64,000 nucleotides of DNA from Schumannella soli (lineage in GTDB: Bacteria; Actinomycetota; Actinomycetes; Actinomycetales; Microbacteriaceae): contig NZ_VHQG01000005.1 in the NCBI RefSeq assembly GCF_006517435.1, forward strand, positions 203,222-267,221, in the 5' to 3' direction. The notes below the pieces were generated by a model, which was not told the DNA's origin, searched no databases, and saw only the letters and a program-made list of their open reading frames with translations. Below are positions 7,412-15,899 of this stretch, in pieces; within the stretch, counting starts at the first letter, position 1; each line of letters opens with the position of its first letter. The position numbers were made by a program, and so were the translations under genes.

Positions 7412-8362
7412 ATGCGCCCCGCCGCCTCCGACAGCTCTGCTCCGACCCGCCGTGACCTGCGGGCCCGTCAGCAGACCGCCGAGGCGGCCCGCCGCGCCGA
7501 GCGCACCCGCGACGTACGCACCCGCGACGCACGCACCCGCGACGCACGCACCCGCAGCGCCGCGGTCGCGACGCGCGTGCCCCTGAACCAGCGCCCCCGT
7601 CAGCGTGGCGGGCTCGGCGTCGTGCACCGCGGCATCGCCCGTCAGGTGCTCTCGGTCGGCGTGCTGGTCGCCGTCTTCGCGCTCGTCGTCTCCGTCTCGG
7701 TGCCGGCGTCCGTGTTCGGCACCCCGAGCGCCAACGCCGCCACCTCCGGCGCCCCGCTCGTCGGCAGCGCCGCCGACACCCAGAGCTTCCAGGTCTCGGC
7801 CGAGGCCGCCGCCGACGACACCACCCGCGACGCCTACGGCGCGACGAGCCGGGCGCAGTTCGCGGCCGCCGCCGCAGCCGCGGCCGCGAAGAAGGCGCAG
7901 GCGAGCGCATCCCGGTATTCGAGCACCTGGAATCCCGGCATCGGCCCGGTGCGCTGGCCGTACCCGGTGATGCCGAAGCTCGGGCCCGGGTTCGGCGCCC
8001 CCGCGACCTGCTCCACCTGCATGTCGGTGCACCAGGGCCAGGACTACCTCGCCCACGAGGGCACCCCGATGTACAGCATCGCGACCGGCGTCGTGACGAA
8101 GAAGCAGCAGGACAGCTACGGCTGGGGCAACCACCTCGTCATCACGTCGACGGTCAACGGGCAGACGGTGTCGTTCCTCTACGCGCACACGCAGACCGGA
8201 TCGATCGCCGTCAACGTGGGTGACACCGTGCAGGTCGGGCAGTTCATCGCGCTGACCGGATCGACCGGCTCGGTCACGGCGCCGCACCTGCACCTCGAAC
8301 TGCAGCTGAATGGCACCAAGGTCAACCCGCACACCTGGCTGCAGGCGAACGTCACCGGCTGA
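7412..8362 (+). CDS. M23 family metallopeptidase (membrane-anchored peptidoglycan endopeptidase)
   Basis: A 316-residue cell-wall hydrolase. Residues 1-75 are cytosolic and Arg-rich, with a four-fold RTRDA-type repeat (31-48) made by a 15-bp tandem repeat at about 7502-7555. A hydrophobic segment (about 79-99) acts as signal anchor or uncleaved signal. The extracytoplasmic part carries the LytM/M23 site: H207 and D211 (HQGQD), H259 in LYAHT, and H292/H294 in PHLHLEL, all zinc or catalytic residues, so an active enzyme is predicted. An Ala-rich linker (about 150-167) precedes the catalytic domain, and two Cys (200, 203) may form a disulfide. Confidence 0.9.
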   Translation: MRPAASDSSAPTRRDLRARQQTAEAARRAERTRDVRTRDARTRDARTRSAAVATRVPLNQRPRQRGGLGVVHRGIARQVLSVGVLVAVFALVVSVSVPASVFGTPSANAATSGAPLVGSAADTQSFQVSAEAAADDTTRDAYGATSRAQFAAAAAAAAAKKAQASASRYSSTWNPGIGPVRWPYPVMPKLGPGFGAPATCSTCMSVHQGQDYLAHEGTPMYSIATGVVTKKQQDSYGWGNHLVITSTVNGQTVSFLYAHTQTGSIAVNVGDTVQVGQFIALTGSTGSVTAPHLHLELQLNGTKVNPHTWLQANVTG

Positions 8363-8379
8363 CCCCGCATCCATCTCGC

Positions 8380-8556
8380 GGTGAGAGGATGGCCGCGATG
8401 AAGTTCTCCGACCTGGCTCGGAGCCTCGTCGCCGTCAACCCATCGCCGCGTCGGCTCGGGGGTGCGGCCCCGTCGCCATCCGGGTGAGACAATCGGAGCG
8501 ATGAAGTTCTCCGACCTGGCTCGGAGCCTCGTCGCCGTCAACCCATCGCCGCGTCG
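8380..8556 (+). repeat. 103-bp offset tandem duplication of a promoter and gene start
   Basis: The block 8380-8453 recurs at 8483-8556. It covers a GGTGAGA element, a -10-like hexamer, the ATG and 53 further nucleotides; from 8395 and 8498 onward 59 bp are identical. Outside these blocks the copies diverge, though CCCGTCGCCATCC appears after both. Confidence 0.95.
8398..8487 (+). pseudogene. Truncated first copy of the FUSC-family gene start
   Basis: The ATG at 8398 reads the same first 19 codons as the intact gene at 8501 (MKFSDLARSLVAVNPSPRR), then departs and stops at 8485-8487 after 29 codons. It has its own GAGGAT hexamer 7 nt upstream, so a short peptide could still be made; function is doubtful. 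Confidence 0.6.
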
Positions 8557-9577
8557 CTGGCCCGTCGCCATCCAGGCGGGGTTGTCGATGCTCATCCCGG
8601 TCACCGTGTTCGCGCTCGCCGGGCAGCTGTCGCTGGGGGCGGCCGCGAGTCTCGGCGCCTTCACCGCGATCTACGCGGGCTCGCTGCCCCGTCGTCACCG
8701 CATGCGCACGATCGCGTTCGTGGCGCTCGGGCTGATCGCGTCGGCGGCGGCCGGGGTGCTGCTGAGCTTCGACGACGTGCTGTCGGTGGTCGGCGTCGTC
8801 GTGGTGACGATCGCGGCCGCGTACCTGTGCTCGGCGACCCGGCTGGGGCCGCCCGGTCCGCTGTTCTTCACGCTGGTCTACGGAGTGGCGGCGCAGTCGG
8901 CGCGTCCGGTCGAGCTCGGCGGCGGCGGTCGGGACGGGCTGCTGGTGATCGGGCTGGTGGCGCTGGGGTGCGTGATCTCGTGGCTGATCGCCGCGATCGT
9001 GATGCGGGTTCCGCGCGTGAAGTGGCAGACGGGGCCGATCCCGGTCGTGCGGCTGCCGCGGCTGCGGGCCCGCGCGGATCGCGTGGAGGTGCTGCGCCAG
9101 GTGATCGCCGGCACGGTCGCGACGCTCGTGACTGTGCCCTTCGATCTCTCGCACGCCTACTGGTCGGCGGGGTCGGCTCTCGCGGTGCTGGCGATCGCGC
9201 GGGGTAGCAGCGTGACCCTGTCGCGGGCGGTGCACCGCGTGCTGGGCACCCTCGTCGGGGCCGGGCTGTTCATCGGGATCGCGGCTCTGCACCTCGACGA
9301 GGTCGGGGTGCCTCCGGGTCTCGTGCTCGCGCTCGTGCTGGGGCTGCTGCAGTTCGGGGTCGAGATGACCGTCGTGCGGCACTACGCGCTCGCCCTGGTG
9401 ATGATCACCCCGCTGGTGCTGCTGATCGCGCATGCCGCGCATCCGTCTGACCCGGTTCCGATCGCGCTGCAGCGTCTCGCCGAGACGATCGTGGGCGCGG
9501 CGGTGGCAGTGCTCGTCGGTCTCGCGACGCGCCCCCTCGCGAACCGCGCCGCCGCGGCCGACGCCGCCGGCCGCTGA
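8501..9577 (+). CDS. FUSC family integral membrane protein
   Basis: A 358-residue protein with two bundles of hydrophobic helices (about residues 25-180 and 220-345), separated by a basic stretch (VRLPRLRARADR). This is the layout of fusaric-acid-resistance/aromatic-acid-exporter proteins, which may export aromatic or amphipathic acids; the substrate is unknown. The ATG at 8501 begins directly after GACAAT plus 7 nt and is the second, intact copy of a duplicated start region. It ends 9 bp before a strong terminator and converges on the GH92 gene. Confidence 0.82.
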   Translation: MKFSDLARSLVAVNPSPRRWPVAIQAGLSMLIPVTVFALAGQLSLGAAASLGAFTAIYAGSLPRRHRMRTIAFVALGLIASAAAGVLLSFDDVLSVVGVVVVTIAAAYLCSATRLGPPGPLFFTLVYGVAAQSARPVELGGGGRDGLLVIGLVALGCVISWLIAAIVMRVPRVKWQTGPIPVVRLPRLRARADRVEVLRQVIAGTVATLVTVPFDLSHAYWSAGSALAVLAIARGSSVTLSRAVHRVLGTLVGAGLFIGIAALHLDEVGVPPGLVLALVLGLLQFGVEMTVVRHYALALVMITPLVLLIAHAAHPSDPVPIALQRLAETIVGAAVAVLVGLATRPLANRAAAADAAGR

Positions 9578-9586
9578 CCTGAAAAG

Positions 9587-9624
9587 GGACGGCGCCCGCA
9601 CCGTTATCGGTGCGGACGCCGTCC
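9587..9624. terminator. Strong bidirectional terminator
   Basis: A 17-bp stem with one C.A mismatch (9587-9603 with 9608-9624) and a TTAT loop, preceded by AAAA, between the convergent FUSC and GH92 genes. Confidence 0.88.
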
Positions 9625-9685
9625 GGGGCCCTCAGCTCAGCTCACCCGAAGAAACAGGCTGAGGGCGGGAGGAGTGCCGGTGGTG

Positions 9686-12600
9686 TCAGCCCTCCTCGGT
9701 CATGCCGGTGACGTCGTGGTCACCGTGGCGGCGGCGGCGCAGCAGCCATCCGCCGGCGACGACCGCGAGCACGCCCGCGCCGATCGCGCCGAGCGCGAGC
9801 GCTCCGACCGGCTGGGCTCCGTCGACGCCGGTCGCCGCGAGACCGTCGTAGGCCCCGGGCAGGATCGGCGCCTGGCCGTCGGCCTGCGGAACCGAGGCGG
9901 CGACGGTCAGCGGCGTCGTGGCGCTGAGCCCCGACGTGAGACCGAGCACCTCGATGGTGTGCTGACCGACCGGCACGTCAGCGGGGATGCTGACCGTGAC
10001 GTTCTGCAGCACGCCGTCCTGGTTGGCCTGGAACTCGCCCAGCACGACCGGGTCGGAGTGCAGGATGACCCGCACGCGCTCTCCGTGGCCGAAGCCGCTG
10101 ATCGAGAACTGGAACGAACCGCCCGCGCGGATGATCTGCACCGAGATGCTGACCGAGCACGTTCCGCCCTCGGGCGGGGTGGTGGTCTTCGCCGTGACCT
10201 TCAGGTCGGCACGGGCCTCGACCGCCGAGACGGATCCGAGTGCGGTGACCGGGTACGTGCCGGTGTCGGCCTTCGCCGGCACCGTGATGCTCGCACTGAT
10301 CGCACCGGCGCCGTCCGCCTTCACCGTGGTGGTGACGGCGGGCGTGCTCGCCAGCGTGACCGCGACATCCTCGCCGGCGGCGAATCCGCTTCCGGTGACG
10401 GTGACGCTGTCGCCGGCCTTCGCCGACGCGGGCACCTGGATGCTCGGCGTGTAGTGCACCGGGTCGGTGACCTCGACCGTGGTGGTCGTGGCCGCGCTGC
10501 GGATGCCGTCATCCACCGTGACCGTGACCGTGTACTTCCCGGCCGCGGCGTAGGTGTGGGTTCCGGCGATCGACGCACCACCGGACGAGCCGGCCGTGAC
10601 GGTGCCGGCGGTCGTGCCGGTTCCGTCGCCCCAGTTCACGGTGGCGGTGCTCGACGCACCGGCGTGGCCGCCGGTCGCCGTGGCGAGTGCCGCCGTGAAC
10701 TCGACGCCGCTCGTCTGACCCGCGACGGTCGATCCGGTCGCCGCGAGCGGCGCCGTCTCGGCCGTGCGCGTGCCGTTCGAGGCGATCGCGAAGATGTGCA
10801 GGCGTCCGTCGGGCTTGGCCGAGCCGGGTTCCTTGGGCAGGGTCACCGAGGCGACCGTCTTGCCGGCGGGGATGGTGAACGGCGCCGTCGCGTAGATCGC
10901 CGCCACGGCCGTGTCGGTGTTGGAGGCGCCCTGAGTGCGGCCCTCCGACTTCGCCACGATCGTGTTGCCGAACTGCGGGGTCGTCGCGGCCGCGGTCCAG
11001 TCGCCCAGGGCGATGGTCAGCGGGTCGGACGATCCGTCGGTGTAGTTCACCTTGCCGCCGGTGCGCGACAGGTTCTTCTCGGTCGCGGTGCCGATGAACG
11101 ACAGGCTCGTCGCTCCGGTGCCCGCGTCGAACGCGATCGTCTGACCGCGGCCGGTGACGTTGTCGGGCTGACCGGCCGGGATCGCCGGCAGGTCGAAGGT
11201 GAGGTCGCTGTTCGGGACCTTCACCGTGGTGCCCTGCACGAAGCCGTTCGCGGCGAGCTTGGCGCGGATGAAGCCCGCACCGAGCGTGTCGCAGTTCGCG
11301 GCCGTTCCCGGGGTGGTGCCCACGGGGGTGTCGCCGATGCAGACGCTGTCGAGCGCTCCCGTGAAGGAGGCGTCGCGCGTGATGGTGATCGTGGCCGTGG
11401 TGCTGGCCTGCTTCATCCCCTCGCCGACCGTGACCTGCGCCGTGTAGACGCCGGCCTTGTCGAAGGTGTGGGGAGCGGTGATCTGCCATCCGCCGAGCGG
11501 CGCCTTCGTGAGCGTCGCCTTCTGCGCGGCCTTGCCGTCCTTGAAGTCGACGGTCGCGGTGTAGTCCGCGGCGTCGGCCGAGGTGCCGCCCGAGAGGGTG
11601 GCGAGCGGGGCGGTCACGGTCGCGCCGACGGTGCCGGTGACACCGGGCGCGGCGTTGAGGGCGAACTCGCCGGCGGCCGCGGCCGGGTCGGCGAGCAGCT
11701 CGATCTCGGCGAGAGTGGCGGGCTTGCCGTCGCTCGTGGCCGTGATGTGCAGGCGGTAGTGGTCGTAGGCGGCCGGGGCCGACTTCGATCCGGTGCCGCC
11801 CGACGCGCCACCCGTCGGGATCACGAAGGGACGCGTCTGCGTCGCCCAGGCGAACTTCTCACCCGTGCGCTCATCCAGCTTCAGCCAGGTCTGCCCGTCG
11901 CTGGAGCCCTCGAGGGTCCAGGCGGTCGGGGTCGACCCGGTGGCGCCGTTCGTCAGCGTGTACGAGGTCAGCTGCACGGGGCCGCTGGCCGAGGTCCACT
12001 CGATCGACGGCGTGGCGGAGTTGAAGGTCGCCGACGAACGGGAGTTGTCGTCGGTGAGCTTCGCGGCATCCGTCTCGTCGGAGATCTTCGTGGTGCCGAA
12101 GCCGGTCTTCGTGGCGTCGACGTGCGGGACGCGCGCGCTCTGGTCGGAGGTGCGCTTGCCCCAGTCGCTGGGCGTGGCGCCCATGTCGAAGTCCAGCGTG
12201 CCGCCCTGGCTGAGCGTGGTCGTCGGGATGACGGCCGAGTTCAGCGCGCTGCCGTTGAAGGTCGCCGACTGGATGTAGATGTTCTTCTCGCTGTTCTTCG
12301 GCGCGTTGATGACCAGGCTCTTGTTGTTCGCCAGGTGCACCGTCGCCTTCGTGAAGATCGGCGATCCGATCACGTACTCGCCCGAGCCGACGGCCTCCGG
12401 GTAGAAGCCGAGCGCCGAGAAGATGTACCAGGCACTGGTCTCGCCGTTGTCCTCATCGCCCGGGTAGCCCTGGCCGATGTCGCTGCCGACGAAGAGACGC
12501 TGGGTGATCTCGCGCACGACCTTCTGCGTCTTGGCCGGGTCGCCGGCCGCGGCGTAGAGGTACGGGATGTGGTGCGAGACCTGGTTGCTCATGCCCAGCT

Positions 12601-15600
12601 GGCCCATGCGCACGTCGCGCGCCTCGAGCATCTCGTGGATGACCCCGCCGTAGCCGCCGGGGGTGTCCGCCTTCTCGGGGGTGGAGAAGAACTGGTCGAG
12701 CTTGGCGTCGAGGCCGGCGGTGCCGCCGTAGAGCGCGGCGAGGCCGTCGATGTCGAACGGGGCGTGGAACGCGAAGTTCCAGCCGTCGCTCTCGGTGAAC
12801 GCGTCACCCCACGACTTCGGGTCGAACTTGTCGCTCGGGATGTGCCAGCTTCCGTCGGCGTTCTTGGCCTGGAAGAAGTCGGCATCCTTGTCGAACAGGT
12901 TGACGTAGCTCCACGAGCGGGCGAGGAAGTACTCCGACTCCTCCTTCAGCGTCTGACGACGCGACTCCGGCGTGGCCGGGTCGTCGGCGAGCTTCGCCGC
13001 CATCCGTCCGATTCCGTAGTCGTTCGTGCCGCCCTCGAGACCCCACGAGACGCTCTCGCCGGTGGAGGCCGAGGTGTAGCCGAGGAAGGTGGAGGTGTCG
13101 AGTCCCTTGCGCCCGACGGCGCTCGAGGTCGGCAGCACGGTCGCGTTCTTCAGCGCGGCGTCGTAGGCCTCGAGCGCGGTCTTCGTGTCGAGCGCGCCGT
13201 TGAGGTACGCGTCGGCGAAGGCCACGTCGGAGCTGGTGCCGGTCATGAGGTCGGCGTAGCCGGGCGACGACCAGCGCGCGACCCAGCCGGAGTCGCGGTA
13301 CTGCTGCACGAAGCCGTCGACGAGCTCCTGCTCCATCTGCGGGTAGAGCAGCGAGTAGGCGGGCCAGACGGTGCGGTAGGTGTCCCAGAATCCGTTGTTG
13401 ACGTAGACCTTGCCGTCCTTGATCTGGGCGTTGGTCGTCGTCGCCGTAGCGTCGCCGACCTTCGGCGCGACCGGGCTGGCGTACTGGTACTTCGGGGCGT
13501 CAGCCGTTCCCGTGTTCTCGAACTGCGAGTTCGGGTACAGGTTCAGGCGGTAGAGGTTCGAGTACAGGTTCTGGTTCTGCACGTCGGTGCCGCCCTCGAT
13601 CGTGATCACGCCGAGGCGGGTGTTCCACTGCGCCGCGGCGGCCTGCTGCACCTGGTCGAAGCTCTTGCCGGTGACCTCGAGGTCGAGGTTCTTCTGAGCC
13701 TGCGCCTGCGAGATGAACGACGTCGCGATGCGCAGGGTCACGATCTTCGCGTCGCCCGTGCCGCTCGTGTCGAACGCCGCGTAGCGGGCGGAGGCGCTGC
13801 GGTCGCCGCTCGAGGTTCCGACGCCGGTCGGGGTCTTGTCGAACTGACCCGAGATGAACATCCGGCTGCGTCCGGCGCTGAGGCCGCTGCCGCCGTCGAC
13901 CCATCCGGTGACCTTGCCCGCGGCATCCACGTTCAGGCCCGAGAGCGAGTTCGAGGCGACCTTGTCGAGCTGCACGCTGCCCGTGTTGCCCGTGAACGCG
14001 AAGCGGTAGACGCCGCCGTGGTCGGTCGGGGTGACCTCGGCGATCATGCCGTTCGTGAACTTCACGCTGTAGAGGTCGGGGCGGGCGATCTCGGTGCCGT
14101 GGCTGAACTCGAGCTGACGTGCGGTCAGGGTCGAGCTCGGCGTGGCCGAGGTGCCGGGCATGACGGCGAGCTGGTTGCGGTCGCCCATCCAGGGGCTCGG
14201 CTCGTGCGAGATGCCGATGCCCTGCAGGCGGGGCAGGTTGTTCGCGGTGTTGTCGCTCGCATAGTTGTAGAGCCACGAGTCGGTGTTCGCGTTCGTCATC
14301 GGCGTGAAGAAGTTGAAGCCGTTCGGAACCGCGGTGGCGGGGAAGTTGTTGCCGCGCGAGAAGCCGCCGCTCGAGAGCGTGCCGCGGCGGGTGTCGACCC
14401 AGTTCACGAGGCTCGAGCCGTCGACGGCCACCTTCGGGGCGAGGGCGATGTCGTCGACCCAGCCCGAGAAGCCGTGGCCCGACTGGCCGTTCGGGTCGTC
14501 GTAGGCGAAGAGGATCTTGTCGATCACCTTGCCCTCGAGGCCCTTCAGGTCGATCTTGACCGAGTTCCACTGGCTCGCGTAGAGCGCCTTGCTGGTGCCC
14601 TGCTCGCGCGCCGAGGCGCCGAAGCCGTTCGCGTCGAGCAGGCCCTTCTTCGACAGGCGCGAGCCGTCGCTGAAGACGAGGTCGATCGCGGCGTAGGTGG
14701 CCGAGTAGGTGAGCGCGTCATCCAGCACGGGCAGGATCTTGTAGCTCAGCTGCGTGTCGGCGCCGACCGTGAGGTTCAGCTTGTCGAACAGCACGTTCTG
14801 CGCCGTCGTCTCGCCGTTCGCGACCGGACTGCCGCCGTAGCGCAGCGCCTTCAGGCCGCTGAAGCCCGCGTTGGGCTTGATGTTGTAGGCCGAGACGGGT
14901 CCGTTGCCGACCGTCGTGACCATCGGCGTCGCCGGCGGAGTCTGCTGCGTCGAGTCGAGGATGTCCCAGTCGGACAGCTGGATGATGTTGCCGCTGCCAT
15001 TGGCGGTGATGTTGAGGCGGTACCAGCTGTAGCTCACGGGCGCGCTGAGCTGGTAGCTGTTCTTGACCAGGCGGCCGGACCAGGTCTGGTTCGTGCGGGT
15101 GTCGACGTCGGTCCACGTGCTGCCGTCGTTGGACCCCTGCACGGTGAAGTTCTTCGGGTCGCGCTCGGGGGCGTCGCCGCCGCTGGTGATCGTGTACGAG
15201 TCGATCTTCTGCGCGCCGGAGAGCTGGTAGCGCAGCCAGCCGGTGCTCTGGAACGCGAGCCACTTGGTGCTGCTCGAGCCGTCGGCGGCGTTCGCGGCGA
15301 CCTCGCCGGGGGCGTTCTCGGCCGAGGCGTCGACCTTGGTGACCGTGGCGAGCTTGCTGCCCTTGCCGAAGGTCGACCCGGAGATGTTGGTCTGGTCGCC
15401 CCACGGGGTGCTCGCCTGCGGCTGCGGGTCGGCCTGCTCGAAGGAGCTGAGGAAGAGCGGCGTGCCGGCGGCGGCCGCGGCCGGGGTCGGCGCGGTGAGC
15501 GCCAGGCCGGATGCGGCGGTCGCGACGGCGGCGACGAGCGCGATCGCGGCGACCGGGGTGAGGCGCGGCGCCATGGTGGGGGCGTCGGCGGTGTTCGCGG

Positions 15601-15706
15601 CGCTCGCCGCGGCGGAGGCGCCGGGGCCTCCGGGCGGTGTGGCGCCGCGTGAGCGGTGGACGGTGCGGGCACGCCGTGGCGTGAGCGCAGAGAAGATCGA
15701 CGGCAT
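9686..15706 (-). CDS. Cell-wall-anchored GH92 alpha-mannosidase, multidomain
   Basis: A 2006-residue secreted enzyme, predicted to be a Ca2+-dependent exo-alpha-mannosidase acting on mannans or N-glycans outside the cell. A long N-region (about 1-45) precedes a hydrophobic signal ending AAAA near residue 80. Then come an F5/8-type (CBM32-like) domain (about 100-250), the GH92 beta-sandwich and catalytic (alpha/alpha)6 domain (about 430-1150) with NNGFWDTYRTVWP near 770 and GYPGDEDNGETSAWY near 1080, a second F5/8-type domain (about 1200-1340), an NPCBM-like region with VCIGDT (about 1445-1600), a PKD domain (about 1670-1740) and Ig-like domains. The C-terminus has an LAATG sorting signal (1956-1960), a membrane segment and RRRR, so sortase anchoring is expected. 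The ATG at 15706 has a GGAG site 8 nt upstream. Two LacI-type operators lie upstream. Confidence 0.93.
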   Translation of the reverse strand: MPSIFSALTPRRARTVHRSRGATPPGGPGASAAASAANTADAPTMAPRLTPVAAIALVAAVATAASGLALTAPTPAAAAAGTPLFLSSFEQADPQPQASTPWGDQTNISGSTFGKGSKLATVTKVDASAENAPGEVAANAADGSSSTKWLAFQSTGWLRYQLSGAQKIDSYTITSGGDAPERDPKNFTVQGSNDGSTWTDVDTRTNQTWSGRLVKNSYQLSAPVSYSWYRLNITANGSGNIIQLSDWDILDSTQQTPPATPMVTTVGNGPVSAYNIKPNAGFSGLKALRYGGSPVANGETTAQNVLFDKLNLTVGADTQLSYKILPVLDDALTYSATYAAIDLVFSDGSRLSKKGLLDANGFGASAREQGTSKALYASQWNSVKIDLKGLEGKVIDKILFAYDDPNGQSGHGFSGWVDDIALAPKVAVDGSSLVNWVDTRRGTLSSGGFSRGNNFPATAVPNGFNFFTPMTNANTDSWLYNYASDNTANNLPRLQGIGISHEPSPWMGDRNQLAVMPGTSATPSSTLTARQLEFSHGTEIARPDLYSVKFTNGMIAEVTPTDHGGVYRFAFTGNTGSVQLDKVASNSLSGLNVDAAGKVTGWVDGGSGLSAGRSRMFISGQFDKTPTGVGTSSGDRSASARYAAFDTSGTGDAKIVTLRIATSFISQAQAQKNLDLEVTGKSFDQVQQAAAAQWNTRLGVITIEGGTDVQNQNLYSNLYRLNLYPNSQFENTGTADAPKYQYASPVAPKVGDATATTTNAQIKDGKVYVNNGFWDTYRTVWPAYSLLYPQMEQELVDGFVQQYRDSGWVARWSSPGYADLMTGTSSDVAFADAYLNGALDTKTALEAYDAALKNATVLPTSSAVGRKGLDTSTFLGYTSASTGESVSWGLEGGTNDYGIGRMAAKLADDPATPESRRQTLKEESEYFLARSWSYVNLFDKDADFFQAKNADGSWHIPSDKFDPKSWGDAFTESDGWNFAFHAPFDIDGLAALYGGTAGLDAKLDQFFSTPEKADTPGGYGGVIHEMLEARDVRMGQLGMSNQVSHHIPYLYAAAGDPAKTQKVVREITQRLFVGSDIGQGYPGDEDNGETSAWYIFSALGFYPEAVGSGEYVIGSPIFTKATVHLANNKSLVINAPKNSEKNIYIQSATFNGSALNSAVIPTTTLSQGGTLDFDMGATPSDWGKRTSDQSARVPHVDATKTGFGTTKISDETDAAKLTDDNSRSSATFNSATPSIEWTSASGPVQLTSYTLTNGATGSTPTAWTLEGSSDGQTWLKLDERTGEKFAWATQTRPFVIPTGGASGGTGSKSAPAAYDHYRLHITATSDGKPATLAEIELLADPAAAAGEFALNAAPGVTGTVGATVTAPLATLSGGTSADAADYTATVDFKDGKAAQKATLTKAPLGGWQITAPHTFDKAGVYTAQVTVGEGMKQASTTATITITRDASFTGALDSVCIGDTPVGTTPGTAANCDTLGAGFIRAKLAANGFVQGTTVKVPNSDLTFDLPAIPAGQPDNVTGRGQTIAFDAGTGATSLSFIGTATEKNLSRTGGKVNYTDGSSDPLTIALGDWTAAATTPQFGNTIVAKSEGRTQGASNTDTAVAAIYATAPFTIPAGKTVASVTLPKEPGSAKPDGRLHIFAIASNGTRTAETAPLAATGSTVAGQTSGVEFTAALATATGGHAGASSTATVNWGDGTGTTAGTVTAGSSGGASIAGTHTYAAAGKYTVTVTVDDGIRSAATTTTVEVTDPVHYTPSIQVPASAKAGDSVTVTGSGFAAGEDVAVTLASTPAVTTTVKADGAGAISASITVPAKADTGTYPVTALGSVSAVEARADLKVTAKTTTPPEGGTCSVSISVQIIRAGGSFQFSISGFGHGERVRVILHSDPVVLGEFQANQDGVLQNVTVSIPADVPVGQHTIEVLGLTSGLSATTPLTVAASVPQADGQAPILPGAYDGLAATGVDGAQPVGALALGAIGAGVLAVVAGGWLLRRRRHGDHDVTGMTEEG

Positions 15707-15751
15707 TGTCTGGCTCCGGGTGTTTCGGGGGTGGAGTGCGCCGCCTGGTGA

Positions 15752-15765
15752 TGACAGCGCTGTCA
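15752..15765. promoter_or_regulatory. LacI-type operator O1 of the GH92 gene
   Basis: TGACAGCGCTGTCA is a perfect 14-bp palindrome with the central CG typical of LacI-family sites, lying just downstream of the predicted -10 box. Confidence 0.8.
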
Positions 15766-15777
15766 CAGGTGAGTCTG

Positions 15778-15801
15778 TGGGGAACCTGACAACGCTGTCA
15801 A
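15778..15801 (-). promoter_or_regulatory. GH92 promoter with overlapping operator O2
   Basis: On the minus strand TTGACA (15801-15796) is a consensus -35 box; CAGACT about 18 nt later is a candidate -10. The -35 box lies inside TGACAGCGTTGTCA (15800-15787), a second LacI-type operator identical to the one beside the LacI gene at 17831. Binding would block RNA polymerase. Confidence 0.72.
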
Positions 15802-15899
15802 GCCGTTGCCGCGTGTTCTGCCGTTAACGCATCCGTCGCCGGGCGTTCAGGGCCGCATCCGCCTGCGATCCGGGCCGACGGCGGGACTGTCGACGCGGC

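Noticed and set aside
9674-15652. A nearly 2000-codon open frame on the plus strand opposite the GH92 gene
   Set aside because: It is the mirror frame of a very GC-rich gene, is composed almost wholly of Arg, Gly, Ala, Asp and Val, and shows no domain; the minus-strand product has clear GH92 and binding domains.
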